NCBI GenBank assembly: GCA_041920415.1
Contig: JBHGYD010000031.1
Location: forward strand, 62,001-126,000
Direction of reading: 5' to 3'
Length of the DNA: 64,000 nt
DNA from: JBHGYD01 sp041920415
GTDB lineage: Bacteria > Bacillota > Bacilli > Bacillales > Anoxybacillaceae
Shown: in pieces, positions 8,199 to 18,200 of the stretch
Position numbering within the stretch: position 1 is the first letter of the stretch
How the letters are laid out: every line of letters begins with the position of its first letter
Translations under genes and position numbers: made by a program
The notes under the pieces: model-generated
Database searches by the model: none
What the model saw: the letters and a program-made list of their open reading frames with translations, nothing else
What the model was told of the DNA's origin: nothing

Positions 8199-8336
8199 GC
8201 AGACCACCTCCTTGTTTTTATCATACATGAAAAACGAAATAAAAACGAATAATGATTTTGAATTTTATCTGACGTTCTAATTGGAAAAAACGGTACTAAA
8301 CTAAATAATAGTGTTGTCCATGAAAGGGGGAATTTT

Positions 8337-9611
8337 GTGAAAAAGATAATGGGGTGGGCTATCGTCATTTATATTTTGTATTGTGTAGGGATGTTATGGT
8401 ATTTATTTTGGTTTGCTGATACGTCGATTCCTTCAGAGTGGAAAGGAACAAGCGCGGATCCTGCGACATTTTTAACACCGAGGGAACAGCTTCTAAGCGA
8501 GCATTATTCGCAACTAAAAAATTTATTATTTTTTCTATCGATCCCTTATGATTGGCTCATTTATTTAGCGGTGTTAGTGTTAGGTGTATCAAGAGCGTTG
8601 CAAACATGGGTCACACGTGCGACGAAACAGTTTGTGTTTCAAATCGCGCTTTATGTATTTTGGTTATCGCTCATCGTTACGGTTCTGACGTTGCCGCTTG
8701 ATTTTGTGAGTTATCGCATTTCGAGAGCCTACGGTATTAGTACGCAATCGTTTTTTCATTGGTTGAAAGATCAATTAACCGATTTTGGGGTCAATTATGT
8801 AGTAATGTTTGTGATTGTAATGGTGTTATATTGGCTTATTCGCCGTTTCAAAAAACGTTGGTGGTTCTATGCATGGGTGTTATCCGTACCATTTACGATT
8901 TTTTTCACATTCATTCAGCCTGTTGTTATCGATCCGTTATATAACGATTTTTATCCGCTCAAAGATAAAGCGTTGGAGGAGGAAATTTTAGCGTTAGCAA
9001 AAGAGGCACATATTCCTGCGGAACATGTTTTTGAAGTGAACATGTCGAAAAAAACAAACGCACTAAATGCTTATGTAACTGGCATTGGCTCTCATTCTCG
9101 CATCGTGCTATGGGATACAACATTAAAGCGGTTGCGGGAAAATGAAGTGTTATTTATTATGGCACACGAAATGGGACACTATGTGATGAAACACGTTTAT
9201 TGGGGCGTAGCGGGCTATATTTTGCTTATCTTTTTTGGCTTATATATCACAAGCCGACTGATGAAATGGATGATCGGGCGCTGGGGAGAGCATTTACGGA
9301 TAAAAGAAATTAAAGAAATAGCGTCACTTCCATTGTTTTTACTCGTTATTTCTTTGCTTAACTTTTCCGTTAGTCCGCTTGTTAATGCCGTATCAAGGTA
9401 CGAAGAGCATGCGGCTGACAAATATGCGTTGGAGCTGACCGGGAATGCGGAAGCAGGCATTTCTTCGTTTCAAAAGCTAACAAAAGCGGGATTAAGTCAA
9501 GTCAATCCACCATATCTTGTAAAGATATTTCGCTATACGCATCCGACGATTTTGGAACGGATTGTTTTTTTAAAACATGTACAATCCTCTCAGTTAAAAC
9601 AACATCAATAA
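8337..9611 (+). CDS. yhfN: M48 family membrane metalloprotease (YhfN-like)
   Basis: 424 residues. Several membrane segments lie in the first 200 residues, then comes the zinc protease motif HEMGH (in MAHEMGHYVMK, about residue 280) and the third-ligand region EEHAADKYAL. This arrangement is that of Ste24/CAAX-protease-like M48 enzymes. GTG 8337 is the start, with AAAGGGGG about 8 bases upstream. Size and location near lcfB match B. subtilis YhfN. It probably acts in membrane protein quality control; a natural substrate is not known from the sequence. A terminator follows. Confidence 0.85.
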   Translation: MKKIMGWAIVIYILYCVGMLWYLFWFADTSIPSEWKGTSADPATFLTPREQLLSEHYSQLKNLLFFLSIPYDWLIYLAVLVLGVSRALQTWVTRATKQFVFQIALYVFWLSLIVTVLTLPLDFVSYRISRAYGISTQSFFHWLKDQLTDFGVNYVVMFVIVMVLYWLIRRFKKRWWFYAWVLSVPFTIFFTFIQPVVIDPLYNDFYPLKDKALEEEILALAKEAHIPAEHVFEVNMSKKTNALNAYVTGIGSHSRIVLWDTTLKRLRENEVLFIMAHEMGHYVMKHVYWGVAGYILLIFFGLYITSRLMKWMIGRWGEHLRIKEIKEIASLPLFLLVISLLNFSVSPLVNAVSRYEEHAADKYALELTGNAEAGISSFQKLTKAGLSQVNPPYLVKIFRYTHPTILERIVFLKHVQSSQLKQHQ

Positions 9612-9616
9612 GTTTC

Positions 9617-9648
9617 AAGCAGGAAGGAACCCCTTTCTGCTTATTTTT
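9617..9648 (+). terminator. Terminator after the M48 protease gene
   Basis: AAGCAGGAAGG pairs with CCTTTCTGCTT, followed by ATTTTTT, six bases after the stop codon. Confidence 0.75.
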
Positions 9649-9746
9649 TAAAATTTTTAAAAAAACAGTTTTCTTTCTTGTTTTCCTGTTATATAATAAC
9701 AATAGATTTTTTATTATTTGTATTATAACAAGAAAGGCGGGGGAAC

Positions 9747-11318
9747 ATGGCGACGTAAACGTCAGGGCTTCGTGTGAATGGGCACATGAAGGAACAATAT
9801 GAGCCCATTTTAACAGTCGATGCACTCCAATTTATCGAAAAGTTAGAGCGAAATTTCGAGGAACGAAGAAGAAAGCTACTCGAAAGAAGAAAAGAACGAC
9901 AGCGGGAAATTGACGCGGGAAACTTCCAGATTTTTTGCCGGAAACCGCTCATATTCGTAATAGCGACTGGACGGTAGCCCCACTTCCTCAAGATTTAATA
10001 GACCGCCGTGGTGAAATTACCGGTCCAGCAGATAGAAAAATGATCATCAATGCGTTAAACTCCGGGTCAAAAGTCTTTATGGCGGATTTTGAAGACGCCA
10101 ATTCTCCAACTTGGGAAAACTGCATCGAAGGACAAATCAATCTACGAAACGCTGACAACCGCACCATCACCTATGAATATCCAGAAGGTAAAAAATATAA
10201 ATTGAAAGAGACGTGGCAGTACTCAAAGTTCGTCCGCACGGCTGGCGTCTTGAAGAAAAACATGTCACACTGGACGGAAAACAGATTTCTGCGAGCTTAT
10301 TTGATTTCGGGCTTTATTTTTACCATAATGCGAAAACAAACGTTAATTGCGAACGGATCAGGTCTGTATTTTTACTTACCGAAAATGGAGAGCCATTTAG
10401 AAGCGGGGCGTTGGAACGATGTGTTCGTTTTTGCGCAAAATGAGCTTGGCATTCCACAAGGAATGATTAAAGCGATCGTTTTAATCGAGACGATTCTCGC
10501 CACGTTTGAAGCGGACGAAATTTTGTACGAACTTCGTGAATATTCCGCTGGATTGAATTGCAGGCGCTAGTACTATATTTTCAGCTACCTTAAACGGCTT
10601 CGCAATCAACCACATGTCATCTTGCCTGACCGAGCGCTCGTTACGATGACGGTGCCATTTATGAGAGCCTACTCATTGTATGTCATTAAAACGTGCCATC
10701 GCCGCAATGTGCATGCGATGAGTGGAATGGCAGCGCAAGTTCAGATCAAAGATAACCCAGAACTGAACGAACAAGCCTTCAATAAAGTGCGTGCTGACAA
10801 AGAACGGGAAGTACGTGACAGTCATGATGGAACGTGGGTCGCTCATCCGGCACTTGTTCCTGTGGCGATGGAAGTGTTTGATCGCGAAATGTCGACAGCG
10901 AACTAAATTCATCGAAAACGCGATGATGTTCATGTCACCGCAGCGGATTTACTTGAGGTGCCAGAAGGATCGATTACGGAAGAAGGGGTGCGTACGAACA
11001 TTAACGTCGGCATTCAATACATCGAATCATGGTTGCGCGGTCGTGGTACTGCACCGATTCATAATTTAATGGAAGACACAGCGACAGCGGGAATTTCGCG
11101 GGCGCAGCTTTGGAAATGGATTCGACATCCGAAAGGCATGTTAGATGATGGTAGAAAAGTGACGGTAGAATTGTGAAGGTAGAGGAGTTAGAAAAAATGA
11201 AGCGTGAAGTGGGCGAAGAAGCATTTACGAACGGGCGATTTAAAGAAGCGACAGAGCTGTTTGAGAAGCTCGTTTTAGATGACGAGTTTTAACCATTCCG
11301 GGCTATGAGCTTTTGTAA
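9747..11318 (+). pseudogene. aceB: Malate synthase (AceB-type), multiply disrupted
   Basis: Read through the breaks, the stretch gives a typical A-type malate synthase: KEQYEPILTVDALQFIEKLE, GSKVFMADFEDANSPTWENC, LEEKHVTLDGKQISASLFDF, YFYLPKMESHLEA, GIPQGMIKAIVLIETI, AMSGMAAQ, TNINVGIQYIESWLRG, ending TIPGYELL. A ribosome site GGCGGGGG precedes ATG 9747. At least eight lesions are visible: TAA at codon 4 (9756-9758), frameshifts near 9923, 10212 and 10333, TAG 10568-10570 (where Trp is expected), TAA 10904-10906 (where Gln fits), a frameshift near 11172, and a small deletion with frameshift near 11289. The last codons end just before the aceA ribosome site. No full enzyme can be made. In an intact state it would condense glyoxylate with acetyl-CoA. 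Confidence 0.93.
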
Positions 11319-11339
11319 AAATTAAAGGGGGAAGAGAAA

Positions 11340-12626
11340 ATGACACGTTATGATGAAAGAGTAAAACAATTAGAAGAAAGCTGGCAAATGGATGAGCGTT
11401 GGAAAGGGATTGTTCGCCCTTATACAGCGGAAGATGTTATAAAATTGCGCGGTTCAATCGACATTGAGTATACGTTAGCGCGCCGCGGTGCGGAGAAACT
11501 TTGGAATTTGTTGAATACGGAAGATTATGTTCATGCTCTTGGAGCTTTGACAGGGAACCAAGCGGTTCAACAAGTAAAAGCAGGATTAAAGGCGATTTAT
11601 TTAAGCGGTTGGCAAGTAGCAGCCGATGCGAACCTTGCGGGACAAATGTATCCTGACCAAAGCTTATATCCAGCAAACAGCGTACCACATGTTGTGAAAA
11701 GAATTAATCAAGCGTTGCAACGCGCTGACCAAATTCAGCATTTAGAAGGAAGCGGTGATATTGATTATTTTGCGCCGATTGTCGCTGATGCGGAAGCAGG
11801 ATTTGGCGGACAGTTAAACGTATTTGAGCTAATGAAAGCGATGATTGAAGCAGGTGCGGCGGGGGTTCACTTTGAGGACCAATTATCTTCAGAGAAAAAA
11901 TGCGGTCACTTAGGTGGCAAAGTATTATTGCCAACTCAAACAGCGGTACGCAACTTAATCGCCGCACGTCTTGCTGCTGACGTGATGGGCGTTCCAACGG
12001 TCTTGATCGCTCGTACGGATGCCAATGCCGCTGACTTAATTACAAGCGACATCGACCCGCGCGACCAAGAATTTATTACAGGTGAGCGCACTCCGGAAGG
12101 GTTCTATCGCACACGAGCAGGGCTTGATCAAGCGATCGCTCGCGGCTTAGCATATGCGCCGTATGCGGATTTAATTTGGTGCGAAACAAGCGAACCGAAC
12201 TTAGAAGAGGCTCGTCGCTTCGCAGAAGCCATTCATGAGAAGTTCCCAGGAAAACTTCTTGCGTACAACTGTTCACCGTCCTTTAACTGGAAGAAAAAAT
12301 TAGACGACGAAACGATTGCCAACTTCCAAAAAGAGATCGGAAAAATGGGGTATAAATTCCAGTTTGTTACATTAGCAGGATTCCATGCGCTCAACTACAG
12401 CATGTTTGAATTAGCTCGCGGATACAAAGAACGTGGCATGGCTGCTTATTCGGAATTGCAACAAGCGGAATTTGCAGCCGAAAAATATGGCTACACTGCA
12501 ACGAGACATCAACGCGAAGTCGGTACCGGTTACTTCGATGAAGTTTCACAAGTCATTTCCGGCGGTCAATCATCTACTGTCGCTTTGAAAGGCTCTACGG
12601 AAGAAGAGCAATTTACAACAGCATAA
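11340..12626 (+). CDS. aceA: Isocitrate lyase
   Basis: 428 residues and complete. It cleaves isocitrate to succinate and glyoxylate, the first glyoxylate-shunt step. The catalytic signature KKCGHLGGK (about residue 185) is intact, as are DAEAGFGG, HFEDQ and the FQFVTLAGFHALN region. ATG 11340 has AAAGGGGGAAG upstream. The gene lies 21 bp after the decayed malate synthase, so the two once formed an aceBA operon. The reading frame here shows no damage, which implies it is still under selection or that decay of the partner is recent. Confidence 0.95.
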   Translation: MTRYDERVKQLEESWQMDERWKGIVRPYTAEDVIKLRGSIDIEYTLARRGAEKLWNLLNTEDYVHALGALTGNQAVQQVKAGLKAIYLSGWQVAADANLAGQMYPDQSLYPANSVPHVVKRINQALQRADQIQHLEGSGDIDYFAPIVADAEAGFGGQLNVFELMKAMIEAGAAGVHFEDQLSSEKKCGHLGGKVLLPTQTAVRNLIAARLAADVMGVPTVLIARTDANAADLITSDIDPRDQEFITGERTPEGFYRTRAGLDQAIARGLAYAPYADLIWCETSEPNLEEARRFAEAIHEKFPGKLLAYNCSPSFNWKKKLDDETIANFQKEIGKMGYKFQFVTLAGFHALNYSMFELARGYKERGMAAYSELQQAEFAAEKYGYTATRHQREVGTGYFDEVSQVISGGQSSTVALKGSTEEEQFTTA

Positions 12627-12680
12627 TTAATCAAGTGCAACGGTTTTGAGGGGAAAAAGGGGGATTAGCATAGATAAACC

Positions 12681-12718
12681 GTAAGGGGTTCGCTTGTTAG
12701 CGAACCCTTTACTTTTTT
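12681..12718 (+). terminator. Terminator after aceA
   Basis: GTAAGGGGTTCGCT, loop TGTT, AGCGAACCCTTTAC, then TTTTTT: a 14-bp near-perfect stem with a T tract. Confidence 0.9.
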
Positions 12719-12811
12719 CGCTTCGAATCTCAACTTTAGTTCACTTAACGTTGTAATATTTATGCATGTTTTAGAAACAATGGAACATCCTAGAAGAAGG
12801 AGGTGTTTTAT

Positions 12812-13018
12812 ATGGAAAGAGGAAAAAAGGAACGAGAATTGCCGCTTGATTCTGTTTTAAATCCTGAAATGAGAATGAGCACCGATTTTCATTTTCACCA
12901 AGCATTTCTCAATGAAGAAACGTATGCCGGCGATTCAGTAGGAGAGCATACAGCAATTGAACAGGCGAATGAATATTTGGCAGAAGAAGAAATTCAGCAA
13001 GTCTTTCACAATTCATAA
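12812..13018 (+). CDS. Small acidic protein of unknown function
   Basis: 68 residues, not recognised. It is hydrophilic, rich in Glu and His (FHFHQAF), with no signal peptide or membrane segment. ATG 12812 is preceded by a strong AAGGAGGTG site; an upstream GTG falls inside that site and is rejected. A hairpin terminator begins at its stop codon, so it is a free-standing transcription unit between aceA and comK. The good ribosome site and terminator make it a credible gene. No functional assignment is made. Confidence 0.7.
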   Translation: MERGKKERELPLDSVLNPEMRMSTDFHFHQAFLNEETYAGDSVGEHTAIEQANEYLAEEEIQQVFHNS

Positions 13019-13053
13019 GTGATTTTCTTTACGAAAATCACTTATTGTTTTTT
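13014..13053 (+). terminator. Terminator after the small acidic protein gene
   Basis: TAAGTGATTTTC, a short TTTAC loop, GAAAATCACTTA, then TTGTTTTTT. The stem starts at the stop codon. Confidence 0.8.
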
Positions 13054-13131
13054 GAAAATATAGAAAAAAATAACTATTAATGGTATGATGGAAACGTATA
13101 ATGTAATTTGTTCGGTACAAGGAGTGAGTGA

Positions 13132-13677
13132 ATGATGAAAGTAAATGAATTTATTGTTCTCGATGAATTTATTGTTAGCCGTTACACGATGGCCATTTTA
13201 CCTCATCATTTTCACGAGCACCGCTATTCAAAAGTGATTGAAGAAGACGGCGAATATATCGTCAAAATGAAACCACTGGATATTATCGCGCGAAGTTGCC
13301 ATTATTATGGTTCGAGCCTTAAAGGCAGAAAAGAAGGGACAAAAGAAATTATTGGGATTACGCATAAAGCTCCGATTGTGATTGAACCGCTCAATGAAAT
13401 TTACGTTTTTCCGACGACTTCCCCGAACGATCCACGTTGTGTGTGGCTATCTCATATTCATGTGTTCAAATATGAACCTTCCAGAGGAGAACGGACAACG
13501 GTTTATTTTAAAAATGAAAAAAGCATTTGTCTAGAAATTTCCTATCATTCATTTGTCAATCAGCTGTACCGTACCGCACAGTTACGGACAAAGTTGTCAG
13601 AGCGAATGGAAGCGCGCGAACGAAAAATGCAGTATCTCTTTCGCATGGACCGCACAAAAGGATGGACGCAACAATAA
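13132..13677 (+). CDS. comK: Competence transcription factor ComK
   Basis: 181 residues. Segments MKPLDIIARSCHYYGSSLKG, GITHKAPIVI, IYVFPTTSPNDPRCVWLSHI and SYHSFVNQLYRTAQLRTK align well by eye with B. subtilis ComK. ComK is the DNA-binding activator of the late competence genes and binds paired AT-rich boxes. AAGGAGTGAG lies upstream of two adjacent in-frame ATGs (13132 and 13135); the first is used. It is monocistronic. The C-terminus is slightly shorter than the 192-residue B. subtilis protein. No complete pair of ComK boxes is seen in its own promoter. Confidence 0.9.
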   Translation: MMKVNEFIVLDEFIVSRYTMAILPHHFHEHRYSKVIEEDGEYIVKMKPLDIIARSCHYYGSSLKGRKEGTKEIIGITHKAPIVIEPLNEIYVFPTTSPNDPRCVWLSHIHVFKYEPSRGERTTVYFKNEKSICLEISYHSFVNQLYRTAQLRTKLSERMEARERKMQYLFRMDRTKGWTQQ

Positions 13678-13789
13678 GAGGCATATAAATTTATAAATTT
13701 TCAACAATCGAAATTCTCACTATTTATATTCCCCATATAAGCGTGTAAAATATAATTGTTAAAAGCATCAGTGTGAATGGGGAGTATTC

Positions 13790-14413
13790 ATGGACTTTGA
13801 AACGTTAAAACATTGGTTTACGTTAAAACATGTATTAGCATTACTTGAACACTATCGCTCTTTTGGAATGGTGCCGGGCATTGTTGTCACGCTTTTAGAG
13901 TCATTTTTCCCAGTGTTGCCTATGTTTGTGTTTGTGATGGCGAATGCTGCTGCTTTCGGATTGTGGCAAGGGATTATGATCTCGTGGATTGGCGCCTGCC
14001 TCGGCTCGATTCTTGTTTTTTGGCTAGCGCGAAAAGTTGGACAAAAGCGATTCTTTCGGTTTTTAAGTCGCCATCAAAAAGTAAGACAATTAGTAAACTG
14101 GGTAGAACGTCATGGCTTTGGACCTTTATTCTTGTTATATTGCTTTCCGTTTACACCGTCAGCGATTATTAATGTGGTAGCAGGACTATCATGCGTTAGC
14201 AAGCAGCAGTTTATTCTTGCTGTTTTATTCGGTAAGATGGTGATGATTTTCACGATTAGCTTTATCGGATATGATCTTGCTGCACTTGTGAAGCAACCAC
14301 TTCGTACTGTAGCAGTCGTTGTGATTATTTTCCTTTTATGGTATGCAGGAAAGCGAGTAGAGGCAAGATTTTCATTGACGGAAAAAGAGGAACCAAGCAA
14401 GGAAGATTCTTAA
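13790..14413 (+). CDS. yhjE: TVP38/TMEM64 (DedA-like) membrane protein YhjE
   Basis: 207 residues, multi-pass, with the family core GLWQGIMISWIGACLGSILVFWLARKVG and FPFTPSAIINVVAGLS. The superfamily (SNARE-associated/VTT domain) includes lipid scramblases and DedA proteins that recycle undecaprenyl-phosphate or phospholipids; the exact job of YhjE is unknown. ATG 13790 has GGGGAG upstream. It sits immediately before the signal peptidase gene, as yhjE does before sipV in B. subtilis, and is probably co-transcribed with it. Confidence 0.85.
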   Translation: MDFETLKHWFTLKHVLALLEHYRSFGMVPGIVVTLLESFFPVLPMFVFVMANAAAFGLWQGIMISWIGACLGSILVFWLARKVGQKRFFRFLSRHQKVRQLVNWVERHGFGPLFLLYCFPFTPSAIINVVAGLSCVSKQQFILAVLFGKMVMIFTISFIGYDLAALVKQPLRTVAVVVIIFLLWYAGKRVEARFSLTEKEEPSKEDS

Positions 14414-14441
14414 ACGATCATTCATACGGGTGGGCGATTTT

Positions 14442-14990
14442 ATGGTGAAAAAACAAATTCATCGGAGAAAACCAATTATATGGGGAATAGGGTTGTCGCT
14501 CATTCTTATCATTCGTTTTCTGCTTTTCACAAACTATATCGTTGAAGGCGAATCAATGATGCCGACTCTTCAAGAAGGAAATTTGCTGATTGTTAACAAA
14601 TTAAGTTATCAAATCGGAAACTTAAAACGGTTTGATATCGTTGTTTTTCATGCTAATGAAAAAGAAGACTACGTAAAACGTGTCATCGGTCTACCGGGAG
14701 ATAAAATTGCATACAAAAATGATGTTTTATATGTTAATGATAAACCGGTAGAAGAACCGTATTTAAATCCTTATAAACACAAGCTTATTGACGGAAAATT
14801 AACCGGTGATTTTACGCTTGAAGAAGTAACAGGGGAAAAAACGGTGCCAAAAGGATATATTTTTGTGTTGGGAGATAATCGCTTAAGCAGCTGGGATAGT
14901 CGCCATTTTGGATTCGTGAAAATCAGCCAAATCGTTGGAAAAGTGAATGTTCGCTACTGGCCGTTTGATGAGATAGCGGTTCGTTTTTAG
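14442..14990 (+). CDS. sipV: Type I signal peptidase
   Basis: 182 residues with one N-terminal membrane anchor (about residues 14-32) and an extracytoplasmic catalytic domain. The serine motif is VEGESMMPTL, the lysine motif YVKRVIGLPGDK, and the family box is GDNRLSSWDSRHFG. It cleaves signal peptides from secreted proteins, such as the alpha-amylase in this window. ATG 14442 is chosen on the GGGTGG site at 14428-14433; the GTG at 14430 lies inside that site. It follows yhjE by 28 bp, as sipV does in B. subtilis; the symbol rests on that synteny. Confidence 0.9.
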   Translation: MVKKQIHRRKPIIWGIGLSLILIIRFLLFTNYIVEGESMMPTLQEGNLLIVNKLSYQIGNLKRFDIVVFHANEKEDYVKRVIGLPGDKIAYKNDVLYVNDKPVEEPYLNPYKHKLIDGKLTGDFTLEEVTGEKTVPKGYIFVLGDNRLSSWDSRHFGFVKISQIVGKVNVRYWPFDEIAVRF

Positions 14991-14994
14991 GAGA

Positions 14995-15038
14995 AGGGTA
15001 TTCATCATAGCTGTATGCTGAATGAATACCTTTTTTCT
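14995..15038 (+). terminator. Terminator after sipV
   Basis: AAGGGTATTCAT pairs with ATGAATACCTT around a loop that itself contains a small CAT/ATG stem, followed by TTTTTTCTTTT. Confidence 0.75.
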
Positions 15039-15200
15039 TTTAGGAGTCGATCATGTGTATCGTGAAACGATTATGGTATTTATGAGGCAATGATAAAACA
15101 TTTTGCAACAAGACAATAAGGGGATTTTAACCATTTCTTTTATTTATCGAACGTATGTGCTATAATAAATGAAACACTGAAAAATGAAGGTGATGATTCG

Positions 15201-18200
15201 ATGTCGTTTCGTTTTATTATTGGAAGATCAGGAAGCGGGAAAACGACGAAATGTTTGAATGAAATTCGCCAAAAGTTAAGAGAAGAACCCAATGGTCATC
15301 CGATTATTTACCTTGTTCCCGAGCAAATGACGTTTCAGTCAGAATATGCGCTCATACATACACCGGGACTTGGTGGGATGATTCGCGCTCAAGTGTTTAG
15401 CTTTACTCGTCTTGCTTGGCGCGTCTTGCAAGAAACAGGAGGAATGAGCCGATACCATTTAAGTCAAACGGGCGTGCGCATGCTTTTACGAAAAATTGTT
15501 GAAAAAAGAAAAAACGAACTGGTTTTATTTGCGCGCGCTGCTGAAAAAAACGGCTTTATTGAACAGTTAGAAGAAATGTTGATCGAATGTAAGCGCTATT
15601 GCATCACGCCACAACAACTACAACAAACAGAAAACCAATTGCGCCACAAAGCGAATGCAACGGAAAAAGTGTTAGCGGACAAGCTGAAAGATTTACAACT
15701 CATCTATGAAGAATTTGAACGCGAGCTTATGCACCGATATGTCGACTCGGAAGATTATTTGCGCCTTCTTGCTGAGAAAGTGCCACATTCTCGCTATTTA
15801 AGCGATTCGGAAATTTACATTGATGGGTTCCATCATTTTACGCCCCAAGAATATATGGTACTTGAACAATTGTTGCTTCACTGCAAGCGCGTGACGATCG
15901 CCTTAACAGTTGATGCACCGTATAGCGAACATCTTCCTCATGAGCTTCATTTGTTTCGCATGACGGGAAAAACGTATCATGATCTTCGCAAGATGGCGCT
16001 TCTCAATAACGTGCCGATCGAGGAAGTGGAACTTTTACGTGAAAATGTGCGCCATCGCGATCGAGCATTGAGCCATTTGGAGGCGCATTATGACGCTCGT
16101 CCTGCTGTGCCGTTTTTGGAGCAGACCGATTCGATTCAAATGTATCAAGCGACACATCGTCGCGCGGAAGTAGAAGGAATTGCGCGTGAAATTATCCGCC
16201 TCGTGCGTGATGAAGGATATCGTTATCGCGATTTGGCGCTGTTGATTCGCAATTCAGACGAGTATCGCGATGTCTTAAAAACAGTGTTTGCCGACTACGG
16301 CATTCCGTATTTTATTGATGAAAAAGAATCAATGATGTATCACCCATTTATCGAATTCATTCGCGCAAGCTTAGATGTTATAAACACAAACTGGCGTTAT
16401 GAAGCCGTCTTTCGCGCGGTGAAAACCGATTTCTTTTTCCCTCTCGACAGCGATGTTCAAACGATGCGCGAAGCGATGGATCAGCTCGAAAATTACGTGT
16501 TAGGACAAGGGATTCAAGGGTCGAAATGGACAGAGCGATGGACGTATCGACGCTATCGTGGTCTAGAAGGCATTTCTGTGCCGCAAACAGATGAAGAGAA
16601 AGAATATGAAGAAAAGCTGAACAAATGGCGGGAGATGGTCGTTACTCCGCTTATGACGCTGCAAAAACGGCTGAAAAAAGCCAAAACTGGGCGAGAGATG
16701 TGCGAGGCGCTCTATTTGTATTTTGAGCAATTGCATGTGCCGAAAAAACTCGCAAAACTTCGGGATGAAGCAGAAGAAAAAGGACAACTGCTCATCGCGC
16801 GCCATCATGAACAAGCATGGAGTGCCGTGATCGACCTGCTTGATCAATATGTTGAAATACTAGGGGAGGAAACGTTGCCGCTCAAACTATTTGCGACGAT
16901 TATTGAAACAGGGTTGGACAGCTTGCAATTTTCGCTCGTACCACCGGCGATTGATCAAGTGCTCATTGCCCATTTTGATCGTTCGCGCCTTACGGACATT
17001 AAATGTGTCTTTATTGCTGGCGTGAACGACGGGATCATTCCAACGAAAAAAAGCGATGACGGCATGTTATCAGAAAAAGATCGTGAACTGCTTCATCACT
17101 TTTCCGTACGCGTCGCTCCGACAAGTCGAGAGCAGTTGCTTGATGAACCGTTTGCAATTTATTTGGCACTCGCCAGTCCGAAAGAGCGATTATATATTAC
17201 GTATCCACTTGCTGACGGAGAAGGGAAGTCTTTAATGCCGTCGATGTTGTTAAAAAGGCTAAAAGAGATGTTTCCGACTATTCAAGAAAAACAGTGGGGG
17301 AACGAACCGCTTAGCTTGCCGCTTCATGAGCAGCTTTCTTTCATCACAAATCATTTGGCGACGATCGGCCATCTTGCTGTTCAGTTGCAAGCATGGAAGC
17401 GTCAATATCCGATCGAGCCGGTTTGGTGGGATGTGTATAATATTTATACGGAATATGACGAGTGGAGAGAGCGAGCGAAAAAAGTGCTAAGCGCTCTTTT
17501 CTATGAAAATAAAACAAAAAAGCTTGAAAAAGAGATTAGTAAAAAGCTATATGGAAATAAAGTGAAAGCGAGCGTTTCGCGCGTCGAGCAATTCAATCGT
17601 TGTCCGTTTGCTCATTTTGCTTCATACGGTCTTCGCTTAAAAGAACGCAACGTTTTTCGTCTTGAAGCGCCCGATGTTGGTCAGCTATTTCATTACGCGT
17701 TAAAGGTGATCACTGAACGTGTTCGCGCAGAGCAGCTAGATTGGGCGCGCCTTTCGAAACAGCAATGTGAGCAGTTGTCGTATGAAGCGGTTGAACAAAT
17801 TGCTCCGCACATCCAACAAGAAATTTTGCTTAGCTCGCATCGTTATCACTACGTAAAGCGTAAATTGCAAAACATTATGACGCGGACAACGACCGTATTG
17901 AGCGAGCAAGCGAAAATGAGCGGATTTGCGCCACTGGAAGTCGAATTGCAATTCGGCGACAACGGCCAGCTTCCGCCATTAACGTTTCAACTAGCAGATG
18001 GAACGACGCTCGAGCTTGTTGGACGAATTGATCGCATCGATCAAGCGCAAAGTTCAAAAGGAGTTTTATTGCGCATTATTGACTATAAGTCAAGTAATAA
18101 AAAACTAGATTTGACCGAAGTGTATTACGGGTTGACGTTACAAATGTTGGCGTACTTAGATATTGTCATTGAATATGCCGAAACGCTAGTCGGTACAAGT

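Noticed and set aside
9747..11318. Frameshifts in malate synthase as sequencing errors or programmed frameshifting
   Set aside because: There are at least eight separate lesions, including three stops arising by single substitutions at otherwise fitting positions, while both neighbours read cleanly. Errors would not cluster like this.
13045..13131. ComK self-activation boxes (AAAA-N5-TTTT pairs) upstream of comK
   Set aside because: The spacer is AT-rich but I found only a partial box, AAAA-N5-TATT, and no correctly spaced pair.
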